Shown piece after piece: positions 18,969 to 27,116 of a stretch of DNA of 64,000 nt. Both the position numbers and the translations under genes were made by a program. Source of the stretch: Bacteroidota bacterium (lineage in GTDB: Bacteria > Bacteroidota > Bacteroidia > Chitinophagales > Chitinophagaceae). The stretch is from positions 1-64,000 of the forward strand of contig JAEZGS010000024.1 in NCBI GenBank assembly GCA_023437225.1, read 5' to 3'. The notes beneath the pieces are model-generated. The model saw nothing but the letters and a program-made list of their open reading frames with translations. It did not search any database and was not told where the DNA came from. Positions within the stretch are counted from its first letter, which is position 1. Every line of letters begins with the position of its first letter.

Positions 18969-19337
18969 TCAGTTTAAGTGCGACAGTCCAATCGACTGAG
19001 GCACAACAGCTCCAAGGTATATTCCAAATGTGTTTTGTATCCAGCCGGTATAGAAGCCTACCGCCACCAGGGCAGCAAGAATAAGCAGCACCAAAACCCA
19101 GGTCCATGCGGATGACCCGGAACGTTTGTGCTCATATCTATCGTCGTCGCGTACATCGCGTCGGGCTTCCACGGAGGTAAGTTTGCGCGCCTTTATGAGC
19201 ATGCCGGCAAACCGTGAAGTAAACTGGTCAACCTCAGTTTGGGAATGTACAACCTGCTCGGCGATGAAATTATCGCTTCGGTTGTCCGCATCATACGCCT
19301 GTACCACCACAGGGAAATCATCCTTTCTTACATCCAT
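18969..19337 (-). CDS. Small membrane-anchored protein of unknown function
   Basis: The frame is open to an ATG at 19397, but the internal ATG at 19337 (MDVRKDDFPVVVQAYDADN) follows an A-rich leader and begins the more protein-like part, giving 122 aa. The N-terminal 75 residues are hydrophilic (NFIAEQVVHSQTEVDQFTSRFAGMLIKARKL), followed by a charged stretch and one hydrophobic helix (WTWVLVLLILAALVAVGFYTGW), then a short tail. No family recognised. It is upstream of the kinase cluster in the same direction, separated by about 75 bp, and may be co-transcribed with it. Confidence 0.6.
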   Translation of the reverse strand: MDVRKDDFPVVVQAYDADNRSDNFIAEQVVHSQTEVDQFTSRFAGMLIKARKLTSVEARRDVRDDDRYEHKRSGSSAWTWVLVLLILAALVAVGFYTGWIQNTFGIYLGAVVPQSIGLSHLN

Positions 19338-19531
19338 AACTAAGTTTTTATAGTCAGTTATGCAAATAATTGGCCATTGCCCGTCTGTGGAATTCATCGC
19401 CCCAAAAAAAAGTGAACCGACCTCTATCTACGAAGCTCTTCCTACATTCATCCCTGCATAACGCCCTTTATCCTGTTTCAGTTAAGTGATTACCATTAAC
19501 AAACGCATCTTGCCGGCTCAAATATTTTCTT

Positions 19532-21964
19532 ATGAAGAATATTGTTTTCCTGTTCGGCTTGCTTCTCACCTATGTATCGGTAACGGCGCAATTCAGTGTT
19601 CGGGGGAAGGTTGTTGATGAAAAGAGCAGTCCCATACGTGGCATAACCGTATCGTTGTTAAAGCATGCGGACTCTGCACTGGTAAAATTTTCCACTTCAT
19701 CCGCAAACGGAGAATTTGAAATAGAGAAATTAAATAAGGGAGAGTACCGGGTAGTGGTTTCGGGCGTTGGATTTTCAACGTTCCATTCAAAACCGTTCAG
19801 ATTGGATTCTTCCGAAAGTATTGCAGAACTGGGGGTAGTTCAGTTGCAACCCGAAGCAAAAGACCTCGGAGCTGTTACGGTAGTGGGTAAGCGGCCTATG
19901 GTAGAAGTGCGTGCAGACCGGATGCTTGTAAATGTGGATGCCGCTGTTTCTAATGTAGGAGCAACCGCCCTGGAGGTATTAGAGAAATCGCCTGGTGTGT
20001 CTGTCGACCGCGACGGTATTATCAGTTTAAAAGGGAAGCAGGGAGTTTTAGTAATGATCGATGGAAAGCCGACGTATCTATCCGGAAATGATCTTGCAAC
20101 CATGCTTGGAAACATGAATGCAAACCAGCTGGATCAAATTGAGATCATGACAAATCCGCCTGCGAAATATGATGCTGCAGGCAATTCAGGGGTGATAAAC
20201 ATTAAGACAAAGAAAAATAAACAAAAAGGTTTCAATGGAAATTTATCATTGGGCTATGGCCAGGGAGTCTATTGGAAAACCAATAACAGCCTTAATCTGA
20301 ATTACCGAAATCAGAAGCTGAATGTGTTCATGAACCTGTCGGCCAACCAAAACAGGGGTTTTGGCGACCTCCACATCGTGCGTGATTATGTTGGTCCAGA
20401 TGGGAAAACCAGAACATCAATATTTGAACAACCGACTTTGATGAAGCATCGGTTCACGAATAATAATCTGAAGGTGGGTATGGATTATAATCTTACAAAG
20501 AAGACTTCAGTGGGAATTGTGGGTTCAGGATTCATATCTCCGCGAAGATTTGATGCCGAAAGCACAGGTATGTTGCAGGATGCGAATGGTGTAACAGATT
20601 CAACTGCTAAAACTGTAAGCACAACAAAAGACAAATGGAAGAATGGAAGCGTCAATTTGAACCTTCGCCACCAGATCAATACAACCGATGACTTTGGAGC
20701 TGACCTGGATTATGTACAATACAATGCTGACAATACGCAGATGTTTGATAACAGGATCTTTTATCCGGACGGCACAACAGTGTATGACGACAAACTAAAA
20801 GGTCTGTTACCATCCACAATAAAGATCTATAGTGCTAAAGCAGATTACACCCGCAACTTTAAGTCGGGACTTAAGTTCGAAGCGGGACTTAAATCGAGTC
20901 TTGTTAAGACGGATAACCTTGCAGATTACTATATCGACAATGGAGCCGGTTGGCAAAACGATTATGGCAAAACAAATCACTTTCTGTATGAAGAAAATAT
21001 CAATGCTGCGTATGTAAACGGGAATAAAAAGGTTGGCAAGTTCAATCTGCAGACCGGTTTGCGATTTGAGAACACAAACTATAAAGGCCATCAGTTAGGC
21101 AATCCAACAAAAGATGATTCAAGTTTTCGTAGAGATTATAACAGTTTGTTCCCAACAGTGTATGTAAGCTACGAAGCTGATTCAAATAACACGTTCACGA
21201 TTAATACAGGAAGAAGAATTGACCGTCCTGCGTACCAGCAATTAAATCCGTTCCTCTTTTTCATCAACAAGTTTACATATGCTGCAGGTAATCCATTCCT
21301 GCAGCCTCAATACACAACATCGTTCGAAGTATCTCACAGTTATAAAGGCAAGTATAATACGTCATTGAGTTATACGCGTACAAAACAATTCTTTACTCAG
21401 ATATTCAGGCCTGTTGATGAGGTTACGATTTTAACCGATGGAAATCTCGGTGAGGCCCAAAACTTTGGTTTCAGTTTCAATACTCAGTTGCAGCCCGCAA
21501 GCTGGTGGAATGTTTCATCTTCGTTGAATGTGAATTACAGGGTTGTAGATGGTATTGCTTACGGAAATAAAATTGAAACCGAAGCATTCAACGGCCAGCT
21601 GAATGTGAACAATCAGTTCAACTTCAAAAAAGGGTGGGGTGCTGAATTATCTGGTTGGTATAATTCAAGAAATGTAGATGGTCAGTTCGATATAAAACCG
21701 TTCGGCCAGGTAAGCATAGGTTTATCTAAACAGGTGCTCAAGGGAAAGGGCAGCATTAAGATGAATGTGCGTGATCTGTTCCGGACGCAGATAATTGATG
21801 GTCATATTAAGTACGGAAATGTTGATGAGCATTTTGTTCAGAGTAGGGATTCACGCGTCTTCAATATGACTTTCACGTACAGGTTTGGCAAGCAGTTTAA
21901 AGATGCGCCACGTAAGAAAAGCGAAGGCGGCGCAAGTGAGGAACAAAACAGGGTGAGAACGTAA
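19532..21964 (+). CDS. Outer membrane beta-barrel receptor with CarboxypepD_reg-like N-terminus
   Basis: An 810-aa protein with a signal peptide (residues 1-19, ending VTA-Q). Residues 20-110 are a carboxypeptidase-regulatory-like domain (FSVRGKVVDEKSSPIRGITVSLL ... GEFEIEKLNKGEYRVVVSGVGF). A plug domain follows (VEVRADRMLVNVDAAVSNVGATALEVLEKSPGVSVDRDGIISLKG), then a long barrel ending in an aromatic strand (FNMTFTYRFGKQF). This order fits the TonB-dependent-receptor relatives common in Bacteroidota (outer membrane beta-barrel family). The substrate cannot be told, since no SusD partner or anti-sigma gene is adjacent. A heptamer array begins two bases after its stop. Confidence 0.88.
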   Translation: MKNIVFLFGLLLTYVSVTAQFSVRGKVVDEKSSPIRGITVSLLKHADSALVKFSTSSANGEFEIEKLNKGEYRVVVSGVGFSTFHSKPFRLDSSESIAELGVVQLQPEAKDLGAVTVVGKRPMVEVRADRMLVNVDAAVSNVGATALEVLEKSPGVSVDRDGIISLKGKQGVLVMIDGKPTYLSGNDLATMLGNMNANQLDQIEIMTNPPAKYDAAGNSGVINIKTKKNKQKGFNGNLSLGYGQGVYWKTNNSLNLNYRNQKLNVFMNLSANQNRGFGDLHIVRDYVGPDGKTRTSIFEQPTLMKHRFTNNNLKVGMDYNLTKKTSVGIVGSGFISPRRFDAESTGMLQDANGVTDSTAKTVSTTKDKWKNGSVNLNLRHQINTTDDFGADLDYVQYNADNTQMFDNRIFYPDGTTVYDDKLKGLLPSTIKIYSAKADYTRNFKSGLKFEAGLKSSLVKTDNLADYYIDNGAGWQNDYGKTNHFLYEENINAAYVNGNKKVGKFNLQTGLRFENTNYKGHQLGNPTKDDSSFRRDYNSLFPTVYVSYEADSNNTFTINTGRRIDRPAYQQLNPFLFFINKFTYAAGNPFLQPQYTTSFEVSHSYKGKYNTSLSYTRTKQFFTQIFRPVDEVTILTDGNLGEAQNFGFSFNTQLQPASWWNVSSSLNVNYRVVDGIAYGNKIETEAFNGQLNVNNQFNFKKGWGAELSGWYNSRNVDGQFDIKPFGQVSIGLSKQVLKGKGSIKMNVRDLFRTQIIDGHIKYGNVDEHFVQSRDSRVFNMTFTYRFGKQFKDAPRKKSEGGASEEQNRVRT

Positions 21965-21966
21965 TT

Positions 21967-22008
21967 CGAAATGCTAAATGCTAAATGCGAAATGCAAAAT
22001 GCTAAATG
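21967..22008 (+). repeat. Tandem heptamer array, 6 x CNAAATG
   Basis: Six contiguous 7-bp units: CGAAATG, CTAAATG, CTAAATG, CGAAATG, CAAAATG, CTAAATG. The array begins two bases after the receptor's stop codon and fills the gap to the convergent gene ending at 22019. All variation is at the second base of the unit, which suggests selection or a copying process that keeps AAATG. Confidence 0.85.
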
Positions 22009-22018
22009 CGTTAGAAGA

Positions 22019-23335
22019 TCATTTTTCAAATTCAACCATAAATTCCGAAATGTATTCAGCTTTGAAATTGCTGGTGTCTCCGTACATGTCTTTGAAAAAT
22101 AATCGGGCCTTTTTGCCAAGGCGAAGACAGGTGTTTTTGTTGGCAATATCTTCCGGCGTATTCATTGGTTGCAAGGATGGATACCAGATAATATGACCCG
22201 GCCGATCGTGTACAAGTTGGGGTTTCGACCACTGTTGTGAATTGTTGCCCCTTCCAAGGTCTTTGTTGGTATTGAACGAAATGTAAATGCTGCTGCCCTG
22301 CCACTTTTCACCATGCGATTTGGCCATCATCATTACCCAACAATCGAGATAGGTGTTCCAGCTAACGGAGGGACCCCAGTGAAATGCGCCTTTTGGTGAG
22401 GAAGCCGGGCCGCCTCCTTCGGAAGTTGGAATACGAAGCGATGCAACGGGTTGTCCCACGCCATTGTACGCGGCATTAAAACCATTTCCATTCCAGCGCA
22501 TGGCTTTGCCTTCAGGCGCATCAAGGTCCGAAAGTTTGATCCGGGCTACGCTGATACATTGTCCGTTCCATTCCTTCAAAGGATCATACGACGCCGAATC
22601 GTATACTCCGGGATAACCATATTCGCCATAAAAAAGATACAGGTAATCACCGCTTCTAACTGCTGAAGGATCTCCTACACCACCAGCGAATGTCTTTGAA
22701 GTATTGTGCGGTTTGAGTATCATTCTCTGCTGGAGGTCTTCAATAAAGATTCCTTTGTTTTCCCAGCTATGACCACCGTCTCCCGACTTCATTATCCCAA
22801 TGCGACACACCGCCGCGGGTGATGTTGAACCAGTAAGTCCTTCAGGCCATTTGTGATCAATATAGCCTTGCTTTGATGAAGGATCATAGGGAAGGGTTTG
22901 AGGATAATTCTCATTGTGATAAACTGCAAACAAAGTTTTTCCGCTTTGATCTTTTGGATCCTGGTATACCGTTTCAAACCATACTGCTCCATGTAATCCT
23001 GCAGTTCCCGGAGGTGCATTTTTTGGTAACGCAGGTTCGCGAAATTCTTCATGCTTTCTGAGAAATGCTTCATCGGCATTGCGGCCGTCTGCAAATTTGA
23101 GATCGCGCGCATTTCCCCAAAGGGGGTCCTCACCATACTTTCCCGGAAATATCCGAAATGTGTCACCCACCCACACTTCAGCCATATTGCAGTCGACAAA
23201 AGAATTAAATAAAAAGCGCTCCGATGGTATGAGTTTAAATGTAGGTATCTGCCTCTCTTTCTTCGGAAGCATGAACGCCAGAACAGATATCATTAAGGCA
23301 GCAATTGAAAGAACAACCAGTTTTCCCTTAAGCAT
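22019..23335 (-). CDS. Exported beta-propeller-like protein (glycosidase/sialidase-like fold)
   Basis: A 438-aa protein with an N-terminal hydrophobic signal or anchor (KLVVLSIAALMISVLAFML). The body has the repeated pattern of five-bladed propellers: WFETVYQDPKDQSGKTLFAVYHNE, CRIGIMKSGDGGHSWENKGIFIED, GVGDPSAVRSGDYLYLFYGEYG, CISVARIKLSDLDAPEGKAMRWN, and VSWNTYLDCWVMMMAKSHGEKWQGSSIYISF. SGDGGHSWE is an Asp-box-like motif as in sialidases, and GDPSAVRSGDYLYLFY is typical of GH43-like or DUF4185-like propellers. The enzymatic activity is not certain. It is convergent with the receptor upstream and is probably a single-gene unit. Confidence 0.7.
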   Translation of the reverse strand: MLKGKLVVLSIAALMISVLAFMLPKKERQIPTFKLIPSERFLFNSFVDCNMAEVWVGDTFRIFPGKYGEDPLWGNARDLKFADGRNADEAFLRKHEEFREPALPKNAPPGTAGLHGAVWFETVYQDPKDQSGKTLFAVYHNENYPQTLPYDPSSKQGYIDHKWPEGLTGSTSPAAVCRIGIMKSGDGGHSWENKGIFIEDLQQRMILKPHNTSKTFAGGVGDPSAVRSGDYLYLFYGEYGYPGVYDSASYDPLKEWNGQCISVARIKLSDLDAPEGKAMRWNGNGFNAAYNGVGQPVASLRIPTSEGGGPASSPKGAFHWGPSVSWNTYLDCWVMMMAKSHGEKWQGSSIYISFNTNKDLGRGNNSQQWSKPQLVHDRPGHIIWYPSLQPMNTPEDIANKNTCLRLGKKARLFFKDMYGDTSNFKAEYISEFMVEFEK

Positions 23336-23507
23336 AATCGTTAGTTGTAAGATTAATTTATAAAAATTGTCTGATCATTCATTCATCATGTTAAAATACA
23401 CTGTGTAATTAAACCTTACCCTTTAAGATTTCTTTGTATCAACGGCAAACAGATTGGCATCGTTTTGTCTAATGGATAAGCAAATTCAAAATTTAAAATT
23501 GTAGACT

Positions 23508-24038
23508 ATGAAACGAATTGTACCCTTTATTGCATTTTCAGTTTTTGTTGCTTCATGTGGCGTCCAATCATCGCGAGAAGCAGATTTACAAAAGATTTCG
23601 TCTGCGCCGGTTGTTGTGATGACCGATACAGCTGGAATTGCTGATTACAAAGCGTTCCAGGAGTGGAAGCGCAGCAAGCAGGCTGCTGAATTTGGTGAGC
23701 AACCTGCAATGAGAGTTGTTGAAAAGCCGGTATACGTTGTGCGTAATACCGGATCAAGATCAACTTCTTCCAATACCGGATCGTCCAATAACAAGGTCGA
23801 AGATCGTGCGGATTATCCGGGATCAACACCCACGGATGTTAGTCAGCCTGTCGAAGAAAAAAAGGGCTGGAGTAAAGCCGCCAAAGGTGCCGCAATTGGC
23901 GCCGGCTCAGGTGCCGTGATTGGTGCGGTGGTGAATAAACGCAACCGCGCGGTGGGTGCGGTGATCGGTGGAGTTGTTGGTGGCGCAGCTGGTTATGGAA
24001 TAGGAAGGCATATGGATAAAAAGGATGGCCGTTATTAA
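23508..24038 (+). CDS. Glycine-zipper lipoprotein
   Basis: A 176-aa protein with a lipoprotein signal (lipobox VASC, Cys at about residue 17), a Ser/Thr-rich, low-complexity middle (VRNTGSRSTSSNTGSSNNKVED) and a C-terminal glycine zipper (GAAIGAGSGAVIGAVV, then AVGAVIGGVVGGAAGYGIG), the pattern of YMGG-like domains that insert into or associate with the outer membrane. It stands alone, with a strong terminator 40 bases after the stop. A structural or stress envelope role is likely from family knowledge. Confidence 0.82.
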   Translation: MKRIVPFIAFSVFVASCGVQSSREADLQKISSAPVVVMTDTAGIADYKAFQEWKRSKQAAEFGEQPAMRVVEKPVYVVRNTGSRSTSSNTGSSNNKVEDRADYPGSTPTDVSQPVEEKKGWSKAAKGAAIGAGSGAVIGAVVNKRNRAVGAVIGGVVGGAAGYGIGRHMDKKDGRY

Positions 24039-24076
24039 AAAGAACATCGCCTTAGCAATCCCTCTGGTGTTAAATA

Positions 24077-24110
24077 AAAAACTGAAGCTGTAATGGCTTC
24101 AGTTTTTTTA
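24077..24110 (+). terminator. Rho-independent terminator after the glycine-zipper lipoprotein gene
   Basis: AACTGAAGC pairs with GCTTCAGTT around a 7-base loop, and the stem runs directly into TTTTTT. With the A-run before the stem it can work in both directions, also serving the convergent DinB gene. Confidence 0.88.
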
Positions 24111-24158
24111 TGTGCCGATATTCTGATTTCAATCTGTTTGACGTTTTCTATCTCCAAC

Positions 24159-24656
24159 CTAGAATCCCTGTTCATCTGCAGAAGGTCCGTAGCTACCTGG
24201 AATGGGTATATCCAACAGCCTCAGATAGACTCCGAGTTGTGCACGATGGTGTATGGTTTGCGCCAGTGAATGCCTGATCACTTCATATTTTGTAAACGTT
24301 GCATGAATAGTTGTTCCACTGCGTAATACCCATGTAGGCTGAAGCTCTTCTTCGGTTGCTGAACTTAACGAAGCCCGGCCCGCCTGAACAGATTCTTCAA
24401 ACAAATTGAGTAAGTCTTCCGTAGATTCTATCGTGCGAGGGTTGTAAGGTGTTGCTTCAAAATCGAGTTCGCTGGTGGTCATGGCCATTGTGATCCATGA
24501 GGGCAGTTCAGCAATGTGAGTAGTAAGGCTAAGCATACTCATGCTTTTAGGATGTGGCCGGTAATCCCAATTATTGTTGGGAACGCGACTGAGCATTTTT
24601 CGTGTGATCTGTACTTCCTGTTCGAACTCTTTCTGAAGTAGTTCAATGATTGACAT
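24159..24656 (-). CDS. DinB family protein
   Basis: A 165-aa four-helix protein of the DinB/YfiT-like superfamily. It starts MSIIELLQKEFEQEVQITRKMLSRVPNNNWDYRPHPKSMSMLSLTTHIAELP, with the family's metal-binding His in THIAE, and has the second pair in HSLAQTIHHRAQLGVYLRLLDIPIPGSYGPS. The family binds Ni or Zn; several members are thiol S-transferases (bacillithiol or mycothiol) and others have no known role. It is the last gene of the minus-strand run, about 50 bases below the methyltransferase gene. Confidence 0.9.
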   Translation of the reverse strand: MSIIELLQKEFEQEVQITRKMLSRVPNNNWDYRPHPKSMSMLSLTTHIAELPSWITMAMTTSELDFEATPYNPRTIESTEDLLNLFEESVQAGRASLSSATEEELQPTWVLRSGTTIHATFTKYEVIRHSLAQTIHHRAQLGVYLRLLDIPIPGSYGPSADEQGF

Positions 24657-24707
24657 AGTAATGGTTTTAAATGGAGCAGTAAGGTAGAGAAGTTTTTGTA
24701 TTCATTA

Positions 24708-25331
24708 CTACTGTAGTTGGAACAACATTGCCAGAATTCGCGGGATATCCCGGGTATCATTGTCAAAATATTCATTGATCGTTACAACTCTGAAGCCTGC
24801 ATTAATTGCAGCATGCGTATAATCAGAAAGGTGGTGATTATAACACTCGATCACCTGCGTTCCCCCTTCAGTCTCGAACCTTGCTTTTGAACCAAGGTAT
24901 TGTTTGAATGGATGCAATTCGCCTATATACAAATAACCGCCTGCTTTTAAATGTCGTGCAGCTTTTCGCATTACCGGTCCGAGATGCTCTAGGTGTTCCA
25001 GCACAAGACTGAAACTTACCAGATCATAATATTCCTCAGATGCCGGCCAGTCTTCTTTGATGTCCGCTTTGAGAAAATTTACGTCAGAGGATTGCACTTT
25101 TGCTTTCGCAAGTGCAAGCATTTCTTCTGAAATATCCATGGCCGTTATGACCGCACTCCGTTCCAAAAGATAGGCTGTGTTTTTTCCGGTACCGCAACCT
25201 ACTTCAAGGCATTGTTCAAAATTGATACCTGCGATGGTATCTCTTAATGCATGCGCTTCAAGATCGCGTGTTGCGTTGATGTTGGTATCGTATTGCGATG
25301 CCCAGGAATTGTAAGCTTTCTCTATAGACAT
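24708..25331 (-). CDS. Class I SAM-dependent methyltransferase
   Basis: A 207-aa protein with the Rossmann methyltransferase pattern: motif I CLEVGCGTGKNTAYLLE (around residue 40), an acidic end of strand 2 (ITAMDISEEMLALAKAK), VNFLKADI, and motif IV YDLVSFSLVLEHLEHL, followed by HLKAGGYLYIGELHPF. The sequence resembles small-molecule methyltransferases of the Methyltransf_11/25 type. The substrate is unknown. It is four bases below the PhzF gene and is part of the same minus-strand run. Confidence 0.9.
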   Translation of the reverse strand: MSIEKAYNSWASQYDTNINATRDLEAHALRDTIAGINFEQCLEVGCGTGKNTAYLLERSAVITAMDISEEMLALAKAKVQSSDVNFLKADIKEDWPASEEYYDLVSFSLVLEHLEHLGPVMRKAARHLKAGGYLYIGELHPFKQYLGSKARFETEGGTQVIECYNHHLSDYTHAAINAGFRVVTINEYFDNDTRDIPRILAMLFQLQ

Positions 25332-25335
25332 ATGC

Positions 25336-26127
25336 TTATTGAAGATTTATTGTTCCTTTCATATACATGCGCGCCTTTCCGCTAATCCTGATCCTATCGC
25401 CGCGATCTTCAACCCATAGCTGACCACCACGAGTTGAAAGTTGCTTCGCCGTTAATTGCATACGACCTAAGCGCTTCGACCAGTATGGTGTTAGTGTAGT
25501 ATGAGCAGAGCCTGTTACAGGGTCCTCATCAACCCCACTTTGCGGCCCGAAAAACCTGGAAACAAAATCAACCTGCTCACCTGGTGCCGTCACAATGACG
25601 CCGCGTGCGTTAAGTTGTTTCACAATTGAGAGATCCGGTATCATTTTTCTTATCTCCTGTTCGGTTTCATAAATCAGCAGGTAATCAGTCTTTCCTTTAT
25701 ACGCTTCAAGCGGCGCAATGCCGAATCCGGTTATCATTTCGTCTAACGGCTCTATCTTTTCGATCGTATCGGAAGGGAAATCCAAAGTCAACAAGTCGCC
25801 CTGCCTGGTGACAGTCAATGCACCACTTCGAGGGGACATGAATTTGATGACTTGCGATTGATGTCCCTTAAATTCAAATAATACATAAGCTGCTGCGAGT
25901 GTGGCATGACCACATAGATCGACTTCTACTGTTGGTGTAAACCATCTTATAAAATAATCCCCGGCCTGCGGCACAACGAAAGCTGTTTCGGCCAGATTGT
26001 TTTCCAGCGCTATGTTCTGCATTTCAGCATCGGTTAGCCATTCAGTCAAAGGACAAACTGCTGCAGGATTGCCTTTGAATAATACATCAGTAAAAGCGTC
26101 AACCTGGTAAATTTCAATATCCCGCAT
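25336..26127 (-). CDS. PhzF family isomerase/epimerase
   Basis: The frame is open to 26229, but that would overlap the hydrolase gene by about 100 bases; the Met at 26127 begins the standard PhzF N-terminus (MRDIEIYQVDAFTDVLFKGNPAAVCPL), giving 263 aa. The two diaminopimelate-epimerase-like lobes are visible: LAETAFVVP with the catalytic Glu, RWFTPTVEVDLCGHATLAAAYVLFE, and the second-lobe SRFFGPQSGVDEDPVTGSAHTTLTPYW. The lengths and motifs are full. Substrates are known for few members. One base separates it from the stop of the hydrolase gene. Confidence 0.92.
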   Translation of the reverse strand: MRDIEIYQVDAFTDVLFKGNPAAVCPLTEWLTDAEMQNIALENNLAETAFVVPQAGDYFIRWFTPTVEVDLCGHATLAAAYVLFEFKGHQSQVIKFMSPRSGALTVTRQGDLLTLDFPSDTIEKIEPLDEMITGFGIAPLEAYKGKTDYLLIYETEQEIRKMIPDLSIVKQLNARGVIVTAPGEQVDFVSRFFGPQSGVDEDPVTGSAHTTLTPYWSKRLGRMQLTAKQLSTRGGQLWVEDRGDRIRISGKARMYMKGTINLQ

Positions 26128-26128
26128 G

Positions 26129-27097
26129 TTAATTTGATTTGATAAAATTTGCAATGCCCGCAACGAGTGACTCCTCCAGAGGTAGTTTCGGATCATAGTA
26201 AGTTGCGATGTTTTTTGAACGGTCTGCATCGGCTACTTTAAGCACGTGATTCATGCCTGTAATGATCATGCTCTTCGCCTTCTTATTTGCCTTTTCAAGG
26301 GATTGCGCATCCGCAACAGTAACCTGTATGTCGGTAGTGCCCTGAACGATCAACACCGGTATTTGTAGTTTTGCCAATTCTACCCGAGGGTCGTATTGAA
26401 ACCATGAAATCAGGTAAGGTTGAATTGTTGGACGAAACAAAGCATAAATGAACGGGCTGATCGAATCAGATCGCTTGCCTTCCGCTAACATATCGAGAAG
26501 CTTATTGCATGAATCTCTTATCACGGGCGGTTGTGTAGCCATTTGCTCTTTAAGCTTCATGTGTGCAGGATATCCAAATCCCGCGAGAGATATGTATTTG
26601 TCTGCAAGTCCATTTGCTGCTATCATTCCTATCAGCGAACCTTCGCTATGACCAATCACTGTTAGTGATGTAAACCTCTTATCGGCTCTCAATAATTTGA
26701 GCCAATCCTTCACATCGCTGATGTAATGTTCGAAACGCAGATCCGCTTCATTTTTTCCTGCTGCCAGGCTTGCTGCAATGCCTCGTTTGTCATAACGGAC
26801 GCTAGCGATGCCTTTTTGTGCCAGTCCATGCGCAAGCAGCCGGAGACTCTCATTTTTCATTGACGGGTTATTCCCGTTGCGGTCCGTTGCACCGGATCCT
26901 GAAATAATGAGCGCAAGTGGGAACTTCTTGTTTGCCTGCATTGCAGGCACGGCAAGTGTTCCATAAATCGTTCCTTCCTGTGTTTTCAGTTCAATAGGCG
27001 TTTCGTTAAGAATTCTATCAAGTGAATCCTTTGTTTGTTGTGCATTTGCGATAAATATTACAAAACTTGATAAAAGACAGAAGATTAGTTTTCGCAT
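26129..27097 (-). CDS. Exported alpha/beta hydrolase
   Basis: A 322-aa protein with a signal peptide (residues 1-19, ANA-Q). It has the oxyanion-region motif FPLALIISGSGATDRNGNN, a nucleophile elbow GHSEGSLIG (Ser near residue 149), an acid strand PVLIVQGTTDIQVTV and a late His in ITGMNHVLKV. The pattern is that of the BAAT/prolyl-oligopeptidase-like esterases often paired with serine beta-lactamase-like enzymes in Bacteroidota. It is 19 bases downstream of the double serine hydrolase gene. Confidence 0.9.
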   Translation of the reverse strand: MRKLIFCLLSSFVIFIANAQQTKDSLDRILNETPIELKTQEGTIYGTLAVPAMQANKKFPLALIISGSGATDRNGNNPSMKNESLRLLAHGLAQKGIASVRYDKRGIAASLAAGKNEADLRFEHYISDVKDWLKLLRADKRFTSLTVIGHSEGSLIGMIAANGLADKYISLAGFGYPAHMKLKEQMATQPPVIRDSCNKLLDMLAEGKRSDSISPFIYALFRPTIQPYLISWFQYDPRVELAKLQIPVLIVQGTTDIQVTVADAQSLEKANKKAKSMIITGMNHVLKVADADRSKNIATYYDPKLPLEESLVAGIANFIKSN

Positions 27098-27116
27098 CAG
27101 TATCGTTTGTTCAAAG